Under the pieces are notes generated by a model. That model did no database searches. It had not been told where the DNA came from and saw only the letters and a program-made list of their open reading frames with translations. A stretch of 64,000 nt of DNA from Tetracladium setigerum (lineage: Eukaryota > Ascomycota > Leotiomycetes > Helotiales). Positions 36,111 through 47,232 of this stretch are shown here, in pieces. The translations under genes and the position numbers were made by a program. The DNA lies in the NCBI GenBank assembly GCA_031472005.1, contig PZJY01000002.1:1116001-1180000 (forward strand). Direction: 5' to 3'. Numbering within the stretch: the first letter of the stretch is position 1; the number at the start of each line of letters is the position of its first letter.

Positions 36111-38159
36111 TCAAATTTTTGAGGAAGATCTCACTTCTCCCCGAGGTGCAGTTTCAACGAACTTCTCCGCTTCCTCTAGATCTCTACCTTGTAACCCAGC
36201 TGGTCTATCAAGTTCTATGGAGGCTCCCATCTTCACATCTCCATTCCCTTCGAGAGCCGATTTTGAGACTGGCAAACTCAAAGAAGACCTTTCCCACCTC
36301 CTGACTTCTATCGGCACTGGCGTCCACCATCCAGGCTCTGCTCTCGCATTCCAACTCGCGCTGCATAATTGCCACAACCGACTTCTCGCTCTTTTATACG
36401 CGAACTTCTCATCCTCTCCAGTAAACGAACTGGTCATACCGAAATCTACTTGTCGTCCAATTTCATTTCCTTTTCCAGGAATTGGGCCGAAATCGGAATC
36501 TTCGTCTGGATCGTATCCGGTTTTGGTGGTGTCCGTGTACGTGGAGATGTTAGGTCGGAAGGGAGAGGTTTGATCTTGATAAATCTCCGAAAGCGTTTCT
36601 GGGTAGACTGCGTCGTCGCCGTCGTTTTCATTTAAGGCGCTAGTCTTCCCACCTACAGTTGGTGTCGAGACGATGGTCGTCTCCGGGAAGAAGAGCTCGT
36701 CTGGACCTGCAGCAGCACGCATTACGAGTTTGCAACGAGCCTCGTAGAGGGCGTCTAGGAGTGTGATCATTCGTCGCGCTTCGTTCTTCAGGAGAAGAGT
36801 AAGAATGGGAACTTCGTCGAGTATGATGGTGTGGAATCTTGAGGCCAAGGTGATGTAGTCCGCTGGTCCAAAGGAATCACCACACAGTTCTTGGAAAGTC
36901 CAGTAGGAGACCCCATCCAGATGGCGAGCGACAGGTACTTGGCGACCATAAACGAGGACAGTTGTGGATTGCCATGGAATTGGAACTTCCACATCTGACG
37001 GTAGAGCTTCTCGAATAGTCCCTATCCATACTTCTTCTGGAGAGACATCCAGCAAATAGAATTTAGGAACGGTAAATTTCATAGATTTTGACTCTCTTTT
37101 CAGAGATTCTTGATTCAAAATTGCCTGAGAACCAGCAGCTTCAAGAGCGCTTTGCTCGTTTCCATTTCCCAGCCTCGCAAACCCCTCAATCATTTCTCCT
37201 CTCATTGTTTCTACCATTTTGGTAGTTTCGTCGTCAAACTCTTCGGCTTCTTTTCTTCTCCAGTCTCTTCCTGTAAGGTCGTATATTTCACATCTCGCTT
37301 TTAAGACGTCAACGAATCCAGCGTACTCATTGTTTGCTGGAAAGTTAGAGATCTTCGGTCGTCCGAACGTGAAGACCCCAGTGTTTGGTGGGCTGTAATT
37401 CATTCCAGAGGCCTTTGCGAGCTCATCTGGCATTCGGTTTGAAGAGGCTATGAGAACTCCTCCAAGTTGGAAGAATGTGGTGAAAAGATTACTCAAGATC
37501 TTACTGGCTGCCCGGTCTGGTAATTGGAATTCGTCTAAGAACAAAATTGGTGATTTGTCAATCAAGTCTTTAGCGACTGACAGAAGAGAGTGCTCATAAT
37601 TTCGACTGCTAGGAGAGTTCAGTCGGTTCTGCCGAAGGCTCTCGAGTTGAGCCAAAGTCTCTAGCATGAAAGTATTGAAGTGCCATCGTCGTTTCTTTCG
37701 ATTTGGGAGACTTTCGGCCAATAGGTCAAGCAACATTGACTTGCCGCAACCAACCTCACCATGCAGCAGCATCCCCTTCGGCGAATCCAAACTTATTGCA
37801 GTTTCATGACTAGTCAATACCTTTGTTAAGGCAAGAGTATCACGCTCCTCCTTTCCAGCAAACAGCCGAGCAAACAAAGGGTTGCGTCGTAATCCGTGGC
37901 CCGGGACTGCTGCTTCCCTTCCATCACTTCTTTCTACTGGCTTCTGAACCACATCTTGAATCGCTTTTATTCGGGCTCCATATTCCTCATGAGGAGAATA
38001 ATCTTTAAGTCTATAGTAGAGTTTCTGTAGTTCAAGTGCCAAACGATGTTGTGCCGGGTCTGGATCGATACGTTTCGTGGCGAGTAGTGCCCGATACAGA
38101 ACAAGAGGATTGGTGATAGTGAGGCCAGTACTTATGGAGGCTGGGATTGAGGGTGGCAT
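36111..38159 (-). CDS. AFG1: AFG1-type mitochondrial AAA ATPase (LACE1 family)
   Basis: AFG1 family ATPases sit at the mitochondrial inner membrane and help degrade or extract misfolded, notably cytochrome c oxidase, subunits. The single exon encodes 682 residues, longer than yeast Afg1 (about 500) because of inserts and a C-terminal extension. Visible motifs are Walker A GEVGCGKS at 134-141, Walker B ILFLDEFQ at 205-212, and IASSNRMPDEL, the sensor region, at about 238. The family's C-terminal block FHTIILDEVPILTLLLKNEARRMITLLDALYE follows. The extension after residue 530 contains KFAYKRARSRLWQLCSASW, which corresponds to the conserved family C terminus split by a low-complexity insert. The N terminus is not strongly basic but lacks acidic residues up to about 30. 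The frame is intact. It is divergent from NUP133. Confidence 0.88.
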   Translation of the reverse strand: MPPSIPASISTGLTITNPLVLYRALLATKRIDPDPAQHRLALELQKLYYRLKDYSPHEEYGARIKAIQDVVQKPVERSDGREAAVPGHGLRRNPLFARLFAGKEERDTLALTKVLTSHETAISLDSPKGMLLHGEVGCGKSMLLDLLAESLPNRKKRRWHFNTFMLETLAQLESLRQNRLNSPSSRNYEHSLLSVAKDLIDKSPILFLDEFQLPDRAASKILSNLFTTFFQLGGVLIASSNRMPDELAKASGMNYSPPNTGVFTFGRPKISNFPANNEYAGFVDVLKARCEIYDLTGRDWRRKEAEEFDDETTKMVETMRGEMIEGFARLGNGNEQSALEAAGSQAILNQESLKRESKSMKFTVPKFYLLDVSPEEVWIGTIREALPSDVEVPIPWQSTTVLVYGRQVPVARHLDGVSYWTFQELCGDSFGPADYITLASRFHTIILDEVPILTLLLKNEARRMITLLDALYEARCKLVMRAAAGPDELFFPETTIVSTPTVGGKTSALNENDGDDAVYPETLSEIYQDQTSPFRPNISTYTDTTKTGYDPDEDSDFGPIPGKGNEIGRQVDFGMTSSFTGEDEKFAYKRARSRLWQLCSASWNARAEPGWWTPVPIEVRRWERSSLSLPVSKSALEGNGDVKMGASIELDRPAGLQGRDLEEAEKFVETAPRGEVRSSSKI

Positions 38160-38882
38160 TGGTACTTATTTTTCATTCTGAAGTTGTCGATTTCGTGTTG
38201 ACTTGGGAAGGACTTGAGAATTAGCGAAGCTCGAAGTCACGGCGTCATAGAAACCAGGCCCACAATACACACATCACGTGGGATCAACAAGGTGTTGTTA
38301 CGACTCGGAAACTTGTGTACCATGTACCCATCTATCGATAACGAAAAGTTTTGTAGAATTTGAGCGCAAGATAGAAGATAGATATGACTTGGCTGAGTCT
38401 CTCTTCTCTTCTTCGTGAAGTGCGAGCTTTCGTGATGCAGGGAATCGGACGAATCGAGTCCTGTACCTGAATCCTCATTACTACCACCTCCTAGGTACCT
38501 AGGTAGATACCTTATTGAAATGGACTTCTCTGCACAGAATTGATCAATCTCTTGAAGTGTGTTGGGGTTAAAAATTAGAATCAAAGGAACAATTTGTTTT
38601 GCCTTCTGAGACGTGAAATCACATTCTAGAATGAATTCACGATGCCTCCGATATCACCGCCGTTTGTTTTCGTTGCACGTCCCACCAGCCCACCCCCTGC
38701 TCAATTCACTCGAGACCGCTTTTGGCACAAAACTTGCATCACAGCTTGGAGAATAAACAACACATACCTACAGCCAGCGCTCGCAGCCGTCCCACACCAT
38801 CGAAAATCTCCTAATGACGCGAGTCTTCTGAGAACATACGACCCAGATTTGATGAAACCTACCATCTTAATTTGCAGTCACG
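38160..38882. promoter_or_regulatory. Shared promoter of AFG1 and NUP133
   Basis: This is about 720 bp between divergent start codons. It contains the palindromic cluster CCTAGGTACCTAGGTA near 38490-38507, a motif type seen in several intergenic regions of this window. An 83-codon open frame from the ATG at 38642 overlaps the NUP133 start codon out of frame. Confidence 0.4.
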
Positions 38883-41800
38883 ATGTTTAGTCCCGCGCAG
38901 AATGGTCCTCCCTCCGCGAGCGTGCGAAGCTCGAGGAGGAGGCAGAGACCACTATCCAACGAAGGCTCTCTCTCACAACCAAAGGCAAAGCGACAAAGGA
39001 GCGCTCTTAGCGAAAAGACCTTCTTGCCCCTCGATAACGATGGCTCTCCCGAAATGGAAGAGACTAAGAACACCAGAATAGCTCTGCTTCCCCGACAAGA
39101 GGCTTCGAGAGAGATTCCTGGCCTGCAAAAGGACATAGCCGTTCGAGGGCGGAAAGTGAGGACGGGAGATCAAGGAAATAAGGGCGATGGGAGCATAGTA
39201 TTGGTAGGTCAAGGGAGAAGGAACTGAAGCTTCCTGGACAGCCATTAACAAAACCTGCGCTTAGACCACGAACGATACCTACACGGTTAGCAAACTCCCA
39301 GCACTTCCGGATCGACTTCGCGCAGATGTGACAGGTTAGTCTAGCTGTAAATAAGGGACTTTTGGTGTATGCTGATAGAATTTAGGTCGCCAGCATGGAA
39401 CGATTGATTCGGAGAGCGGTTATGCTCTTGCGCTTACACACACCCACGCAATCGTCTGGCCGTACGCAGTCAATATGTCCTCGCCAGAAACCTTTACTTT
39501 CGCCCTTCCAAATCCTTCAAAGCACATCTCAGATCCTTTACCGCTGGGCTGCCTCGTCTCCGCTTCCGCATCATCGACAGACCCTGGGCTGGTAGTAGTG
39601 GTTCCTACAACAGGCAGAATAACATACTGGGAGTCAATATCAAGCGCTGCTACTTTAGATTTGAGGCTACAGCGAACTGGTGTGGAGCTGACAATTCCAG
39701 GACTATTGTCGGGAGAATCGGTGATTCAGTTGTTAAATGCCGAATCTGCTGGTTTCATTTTGGGGTTCAGCACCGGGAGGATCGCATACATGAGTGTCAG
39801 AGATGGGCAAGGAAGACCAACTATTTCCGTTCAGTTCCTTCGAGGGACTGGTGGAACAGGAAGTGGCGGACTGTTTGGAAGTTTGCGAAATGCGCTGTCA
39901 GCTTCGGCTTGGAGAGGGGATATTGCAGCTATTCGTGCAGGACGACCCGATAAGATTGGAGAGCGAGATGTTGTAGTGGCAACAGCAAAGGGGAAATTAC
40001 AGGCATGGAATATCCATCGGGGTGGCCATACCTCACTCCTTTCAGAGGCAGATGGACGAGAAGCAATTGTGATGGCGACCAAGAAGACAGTACCATCTTT
40101 GAGCGACCTGCATCTAGAGTCCTTTGAACTCTTAGACTTTGCGTATACCCCGAAATCGCTGGCAGGCTCACAGCTCGTCAACAACGAGGACACCGGCGTT
40201 CATCTTCTGCTTTTAACCTCGCTCAAGGCCCGAGATGTCTCTCATTATTCGTTGGTAGAGGTTACTCTGAAGTCGAATGGACTCGATATTGGTACTATCC
40301 GCCCTATCAAGAGTTATACAACACCGACATCTCGCAACTCAGGAGCTCGTCTCTATCTACCAAACCCGGCACTCGTTTCTTACATTGTCTTCGACCGAGC
40401 TGTTGTTGTTATATCGATGGCAAGACAGCAAGAGTCGCCAGAGAACCAGCTACGACTTGAAAGCCACCTTGTTCCGAAAACCTTCGAGGACGTGATTGAC
40501 TTTCGTGAGGAAATCAATGTAGAAATTGTTGGCTCAGGTATGGAGGAACCTTCTGCACAAGTCCAGGGCAATGAAGAGATGAAAGCTCGGCGTCACAGAC
40601 CCAAACACCCAGCAGCAGTCTTGTTTGTTCGTGGTGGAGGCATCGTCCGTGTCGCCGCAACAGATACTCAACGACTTCTCTCCAATCGGCCGCAACAAGT
40701 CACGGCAAGAAGCAAACTAGAACAGGCTGTGTTTTTTGGGACGTTGGAGCAAAATCCTTTGAGCTTTTCCGTGCGTTCAGAACTTCAATTCCCCGCCGAG
40801 GAGATTGGAGCAGCTGCACTATCGCTAAGTCTTGATATACTCAAGTCACGCGTACCTTACATTCCTTCAGTACCTGCATCAATTGACCAGAATCTCCGAA
40901 AGCGATCAAAGGCACTGTCAGATCTTGCAAAGTACATCAAGGCTAGCGGGATCAAGTTGGATCGTGCCACTAAGTGGAAACTGCTGGCTAATGCCGAGAA
41001 GATGGCAGCCGCTATGGCAGTCTGGAGACAGTATGATGCTGGTCTCAGGGAAAAGCCTGTAGGCAAGAAACGAGGGCTTCTCACGGAACTCATTGAATTC
41101 ATTCACGAGGATTACAAGACCGAGCCTGTTGCCGAAGCTGGGGAACTCGATCGCGTCCGACATTGGTTTATTAATGACATCTGGAATCTCGAGATGGCCG
41201 TGGCTTGGGCCTACCAAGTTATCAAATACACCTATCTCAATGGGCAAAACAACCATGCTTCGGTGTTTGAGATCATCAGTGAGGGCAACGATATGGTCAT
41301 CGGATCGCTCATGGGCGCCTTTGATTTCAGAGAAGCTAATTTGAAGCTTTACGGTTTGGGAGACGAAGAAATTGAGCATGGGATACTGAAATCGGGATAC
41401 GAGGGACTTCCAGATTTTTGGACGTCAAGTCAATTCATTACCGAAAATAGCAGAAAGCAGTGCGAATTAATCGGACTTCTGGTGAAGGAATATTGGGACC
41501 AGCCACTAGGCGGGGCTGACCAACCCAAGCCATCGATTGTGGACAAGGTGCGAAGAGAGCATCCTGTCTTGATTGATACGTCGATTCGAGCCAACAACGA
41601 GAGAATTCGATGGGCTGCTGCGCAGGAACTACCACAGTCTCAAATTCAAGCCGAGCAACTACGACAGGTACAAGCTGCCGCCGAGGACGATCAACTCAGC
41701 CTGCTTGTAACCGACCTCAACCTTTCCGACGAGGCAATCAACTTGGCTGAGAAACATGAGATATTACCGACCCTCGCTCAAATCACGTTACATGAAATCA

Positions 41801-43207
41801 GCGCCATCACCAAGGAGATCGCAGCAGCCGCAGCCGAGGGAGAGGTTGATATCATATGGACAAGAAGAGCAGAGGAGCTCCGAAAGCGGGTTAGAGAATT
41901 TTTTGAAAAGTTTGGATCGCGATGGGCTTCTGCCTTCTACGAGCATTTGATCAACACCGAATCCATGTCAGAGCTCTTTGATGAGTTTACAGAACAGCAA
42001 GAGCACCTCACCGCTTTCCTCCGTAGTCAACCGGAGTACGCAAAGTTGGCTTGGATACAAGAGGTCACGCGCGAGAAGAACTTTGATGCAGCGGCTAAGA
42101 GCCTGCTCGACCTTGGTTTGCGACGTGAGTCTGATGTGTGGAAACGTAAAGTCCAACTTGGCATTGGGAAATTGGCGCTTCTAGCAGGCCGGGACTCCAG
42201 TGAATCGAGCGAGATGATTGTTGCTCATGGGCAGAAGATAGATGTCATTTCAACCGACGATCAACTAGCACTTATCAAAATTCAGAACCGGGTTTATAGG
42301 CATGTCCGGCCGTCAATCGCTTCAGCCATTGATGCCCCGGCCGAGCTCCAGTTAGCATTGGAGATACATGGCAAACGCGACCTCAAACGCCAGCACCGAT
42401 TTGCGGCCTTCGTCGAGGAGGGCATGTCTCGACTGGTCAAGCACGAAGCCCTGGATGCTTTAACACTAATTGATCTCCTCACACTGATGATGGAGGAAGG
42501 CGGGGATTACGATTTCCGAAACCGCCAATTCTACCTCGCTCTTCAAGCCTGCCGACGTGGTATCAACCCGAAAGAGGAGCAAAAGCTGGTTCAACGAATC
42601 ATATGGAGACGTTGTATGCTCGAAGACAACTGGGATGAGATCAATGATACCGATCTGAAGAACGATTTTGAGGTCTCGGATCAACTTAGGAACACAGCTC
42701 TGTATAACACACTGAGAGCTTGTTTAGAAGAGGGTAAGTTGAGACTCTGCATCATAGTTGTTCCCTGGATGCTAACTTGCACTAGAGCTTTTCAATGCGA
42801 CATCCAATATCAAGTTCACCAGTCCCGAGGAGGTGCTGGGCGCTGGCACAGATGAGCTCGATCACCGATTCGCTGAACTGGACGCAAGTATCCGCGAGAC
42901 CATTATGAACGACATGCAAGTCGAAGATGATGGCTTGCAGCGATACATGCAGTCTGCTCGGCTTGAAAAGTGGTACCAGTCCACTCTCGATCTCGCTCGC
43001 AATGACTACGATGAGCACATGGCCGGCCAGACCAGCGAAGGAGCGTCTTCTCAACAGGCGGAAGACCAACTCGCGCAAATTGAAGAAGCCATCGCGGCGA
43101 AGGAGCGTAGCAAGGCTGAGGCATTTTTGCATGCAAAGGCAAAGTACAAACCCAAGGCACGGCTCAACGGCAGTACCAATTTTCGAGCGTCGATCAAGCA
43201 GTATTGA
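38883..43207 (+). CDS. NUP133: Nucleoporin NUP133
   Basis: Nup133 is a subunit of the Y-shaped (Nup84/Nup107-160) outer-ring complex of the nuclear pore. Four exons, 38883-39203, 39265-39334, 39386-42733 and 42786-43207, use GT-AG introns of 61, 51 and 52 bp and join in frame to 1386 residues. The N terminus MFSPAQNGPPSASVRSSRRRQRP is disordered and basic. A beta-propeller follows (about 60-500), including TYTVSKLPALPDRLRADVTG, then the alpha-solenoid C-terminal half (NLEMAVAWAYQVIKYTYLNG, YAKLAWIQEVTREKNFDAAAKSLLDLG). The C-terminal tail ends SIKQY. The length fits filamentous-fungal orthologues. The frame is intact across 4.3 kb, in contrast to several neighbours. The N-terminal exons are easily missed, since one internal ATG (39475) opens a long frame. 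Confidence 0.9.
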
Positions 43208-44192
43208 GCGAGAGAGTTTGAGTTAGGGAGAGGGAGAGGGGAGGAAGAGATGGAGGGAGAGATTTGGAATCAGATGTAGAGATATGGGAGGGCTTCTCGA
43301 GTTGGAGTTTATTGAATTTGGGGGTGGGACTGGTTTTTGATTGTGGGGAGGGGTAATTCTCTCGAGAAAAGCACAAACACATTGTACTGTATAATCCATC
43401 CAGGGCTGGCCTGACGCGAAGCGCAGCGTAGAAATGAAGAATATGAAAGGCAACTAGCCGTGCAGCAGTAGTAGACAGGATTGATTTTTCTTTGGGGGGG
43501 CGCCTGACATGTTCATGGGGATGAAATTATTGATCGAGGGGGGGCGAAGACATTGGACATGCAGTCCGTCGTTGCAGGTGCAACATATTCAAACATTCTC
43601 TTCGGTCCAAGTAGTCTCAAAGTTTAAAAAAGGTAGGCCTAGGCAGGTTAGGAAATAGATGTGCAAGGCAGGCAGGGTGCCAGACTGCCGGCCGTAGTAG
43701 ATTCGATTAGCCGCCTGAGGGTCAGGGATGCTAGAGCGGAATGGGGAAGGAAGGGGAAGGGAAGAGGGAGGGAGAAGTCTTTTGTTGCTTCGATGCATGT
43801 GCAAGGTGGGTAGTGAGTGTGTTGAAGGAGAGGCAGAGGTACTTTGCAACAATGCAGGTGACCCATGATTGCGGTCTGGCGTGCAGGAAGCGAACGCGAA
43901 ATATGAATGTGAACATGCAAGTGCAAGTGCAAAATGCAAAGGTGGTGTTTGCAAAGCAGAGTTTGATCTTGAGTTGTAAACTTGTCGAGGTGGAGAGGCC
44001 GAGCGAGACGGAGGAATGATCTTAGAGAGAGGGAATAATCACCATGTCCACAATTAGGAGGAGGGAGAGGTCGACCGACACGTCGATAGACAGCTGCTGC
44101 TGCAGGTACAGCAAAGCACAGCACAGCACAACACAACATGCATACGGTATGTGCATACATACTACCTACCATAAATAAATATACTCAGGATT

Positions 44193-44230
44193 AGGTAGGT
44201 AGGTAGGTAGGTAGGTAGGTAGGTAGGTAG
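44193..44230. repeat. (AGGT)n microsatellite
   Basis: About nine perfect copies of a four-base unit occur in the kinase promoter region. Confidence 0.9.
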
Positions 44231-44307
44231 GCAGGTATTGAAGGATGGATGGATGGGGAGATGGATGCTTTGTCAACAGCAGCAGCACGAATCAGTTAGT
44301 AAAAAGA

Positions 44308-44331
44308 CAGAAAGAAAGAAAGAAAGAAAGA
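44308..44331. repeat. (AGAA)n microsatellite
   Basis: Five to six near-perfect copies of a four-base purine unit occur in the kinase promoter region. Confidence 0.85.
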
Positions 44332-44547
44332 GGTACTTCCTCTACAGTAGTAACTTCTGCTAGTTGTGGCAAAATGGCTGAGGCTGTAAGATACCTCCTA
44401 CCTAGATGATAGACTGTGATGGGTGAAGGCTGAGATGGAACATACATACAGGTAGCAGCTAGCCATGTCTTATGGAAGCATCGAAAGCATCGGAAGATCT
44501 CAATAATAAATCATCATCAAAATAAGGAGAAGAAGGAGGAGAAGGAA

Positions 44548-44585
44548 AAGAAGAAGAAGAAGAAGAAGAAGAAGAAGAAGAAGAA
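44548..44585. repeat. (AAG)n microsatellite
   Basis: About twelve copies of a trinucleotide occur, purine-only on the plus strand, about 1.1 kb before the kinase start codon. Confidence 0.9.
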
Positions 44586-45273
44586 CAAATGGAAAGTTCT
44601 GCTGTCCTGTACTCTACTGTAGTATCAAATTGGAATTCGTGTTAGTAATCTTACCTCGCTCGTACCTATCTATCTATCTATTATTTATTGACCGCAAGCC
44701 TGCACACAACCAACATGCCACAGTCTGGACCACACAGACTCTATGGGGGTTAGGGGGCAGAAAAGGGACGCTAAACCGTATATGGCACATCTCGGGTCTC
44801 TCCTTTCTCTCCTCCCCCCATCGCAACCTCCGATGTGCCCTTCCTTGGCCTTGGCCTTGGCCCTAACTGTCCCTAACTGTAACTGTCCCTGTCGTGCAGA
44901 AGGAATTAATTTCAACAAACATCTGCTGCTTCTCTCGTTCTTCACCTCCTCTCTTCCTCTCTTCCTCTCTCGTCTCTCTATCTTCTTCTTCTTCTTCTTC
45001 TGCAAGACGAAGTGAAGACCACCACAACAACAGCAATCAATTCAATCACACTCAAGTCGAGTCGATAATTTCATTCGCTTCCTTGCTTGTTCCATCTCAT
45101 CAATCCGTCCCCCATCATCCCGGTCGCCGCCCTTCAACTCAACTTTTCCCCAGCCTCACGCAGCAACCAACCACCAACCACCGACCACCGACCACCGACC
45201 TTCCCCCTTCCTCGTCCTCTTCCCTGCACTGCCGCCCCTTCGCGCAATCAATTTCGGGCGGACGCATCCACCA

Positions 45274-45294
45274 CTGCTGCTGCTGCTGCTGCTG
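45274..45294. repeat. (CTG)7 microsatellite in the kinase leader
   Basis: Seven perfect CTG copies lie upstream of the candidate 5'-UTR intron. Confidence 0.9.
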
Positions 45295-45694
45295 CACCAC
45301 TCTCACTCACTCACCTGCTCGACTGCTCCGCTCCACCTCTTCCGCCCTCCTGTTGCTGTGAAACGCGGTGAGTCTTTGCACCTTCTCTCCTTCTCTTTCC
45401 CATCCATTCACTCCTCCGCCTCCTGTAACACCACCACCACCCACCCACGACCCGACGACGACGACGACAACAACTGTCGACGACGCCATCAACCTGCTCG
45501 TCAATCGCATCCAGGCCATGGTCCTCTCTTTGCACCTCCATTAATTAGCCCTTTTCGCAGACGCTGATCTTTGCACCCGTCCCTTAGACATCGCGTCGTT
45601 AAAAATAGGCTGCTTCCATTGCCGAGTCCTTCCTTCAACTCAACCCAGCTCAATCCGCCGCCGAGATTTATCCTGAGCTTCTGCTCCCACTTCG

Positions 45695-47232
45695 ATGGCT
45701 TCCTCCTCTTCAAATGTTGTGGGTGTCCACTACCGTGTCGGCAAGAAGATCGGTGAGGGTTCGTTCGGTGTCATTTTCGAGGGAACCAACCTTCTGAACA
45801 ACCAACAAGTCGCCATCAAATTCGTACGTAAACCACCATCACCACCACCACCCTCTCCTCGAGGAACATGCATAACTGACAGCATTGCGCCTGTAGGAAC
45901 CTCGAAAGAGCGATGCTCCTCAGTTGCGAGACGAATATCGAACATATAAGATTCTGGTTGGCTGCCGTGAGTACAACCCGGCCCAGCATCGCTCTTCAAA
46001 AATCAATCATGGCTAATCATCCATCGTATAGCTGGTATTCCTAATGTCTATTATTTCGGTCAAGAAGGCCTCCACAACATTCTCGTCATTGACTTGCTCG
46101 GGCCCTCGCTCGAAGATCTCTTTGATCACTGCAACAGGAGATTCTCCACGAAGACGGTGGTAATGGTAGCAAAGCAGATGGTGCGTTGCATTTCTCAGCC
46201 TTCACATCGATACCAGTGCTAATCGAAACAGTTGTCGAGAGTCCAAACCATCCACGAAAAGAACCTGATCTACCGTGACATCAAGCCCGACAACTTCCTC
46301 ATTGGACGCCCAGGCTCAAAGTCGGCAAATGTGATCCACGTCGTAGATTTCGGAATGGCAAAGCAGTATCGGGATCCAAAGACGAAGCAACACATTCCTT
46401 ACCGCGAGCGCAAGTCCCTGTCGGGAACTGCAAGATATATGAGTATCAACACCCATTTGGGACGAGAACAATCACGACGTGACGATCTAGAGGCCTTAGG
46501 TCATGTTTTCATGTATTTCTTGAGGGGCGGACTCCCATGGCAAGGCCTGAAGGCGGCTACCAACAAGCAAAAGTACGAGAAGATCGGGGAGAAGAAGCAG
46601 ACGACTGCCATCAAGGATCTTTGCGATGGTTTCCCAGAGGAACTCAACAAGTACTTGAGCTATGTTCGCAATCTTGGATTTGAGGACACTCCCGATTACG
46701 ACTACCTGCGAAACCTCTTCACTGAGGCCTTGAAGGGTACTGGGGAAGTTGAGGATGGCGAGTACGACTGGATGAAGCTGAACAACGGAAAGGGATGGGA
46801 GGCCATGAAGCAGCACCCTTCTCACAACATGTTGCATCAACCAAACCAGGTCCCGGGCGCGTCCCAGAGGGAGATCCATGGAACCACACGAGGAAACAGC
46901 ACACCGGGTCACCTCACCGCCGCCCGTTTAAACGCCGCGCAACCCCCGCCACCATCCCCGATCAAGCCAGGGATGGGCAAGACGCGCGATCGACCAAACG
47001 CCCCAGGCGGATTGGCACCAAAACGCAGCAGCGGAGCGGCGGGGGGCTCCAGGACGCCGGTACTCCCGCAGGCTCAACCCAGGCACAATTCCAGAACAGC
47101 TCGAACAACCTGCCCCAGAGGATGACAGCGCAGCCAACCATGACCGCCCAAGCACAGCAGAACGGTAGACCTGCGGAACCACAACCATCAGGAATTCAAA
47201 AGCTAATGAAGGCTCTCTGTTGCGGCTCGTGA
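45695..47232 (+). CDS. Casein kinase I, Yck1/Yck2-type, with frameshift in the tail
   Basis: This is a membrane-anchored casein kinase I, a Ser/Thr kinase controlling endocytosis, nutrient sensing and polarity. Exons are 45695-45823, 45897-45966, 46032-46180 and 46232-47232, with GT-AG introns of 73, 65 and 51 bp. The kinase domain shows the glycine loop GEGSFGVIFEG (20-30), Lys42, catalytic YRDIKPDN (Asp132), DFG (Asp155), and the CK1 signature SLSGTARYMSINTHLG. The Gln/Pro-rich tail is read in one frame to about 47040 and then continues in another (AGTPAGSTQAQFQNSSNNLPQ...) to GIQKLMKALCCGS. The change sits in a six-G run at about 47040-47045; a seventh G makes 449 residues. The CC pair near the end is the expected palmitoylation site of this type. 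Without the repair the annotated protein would lose its membrane anchor. Confidence 0.9.

Larger units (their letters stand above)
43208..45694. promoter_or_regulatory. Promoter and long 5' leader of the casein kinase gene, microsatellite-rich
   Basis: No protein gene is supported in this 2.5 kb. It holds several microsatellites (listed separately) and a strongly C/T-rich leader after about 44800. A possible 5'-UTR intron runs from the donor GTGAGT at 45368 to the acceptor TTTTCGCAG ending at 45560. Open frames here, such as 44894-45361 and 43648-44172, are products of the low-complexity sequence. Confidence 0.5.

Noticed and set aside
39201..39275. Apparent double frameshift in the NUP133 N terminus
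   Set aside because: A GT-AG intron at 39204-39264 joins GDGSIVL to TTNDTYTVSKLP in frame, so no error is needed.
44894..45541. Overlapping open frames in the kinase leader
   Set aside because: They are translations of C/T-rich and microsatellite sequence upstream of the kinase start.
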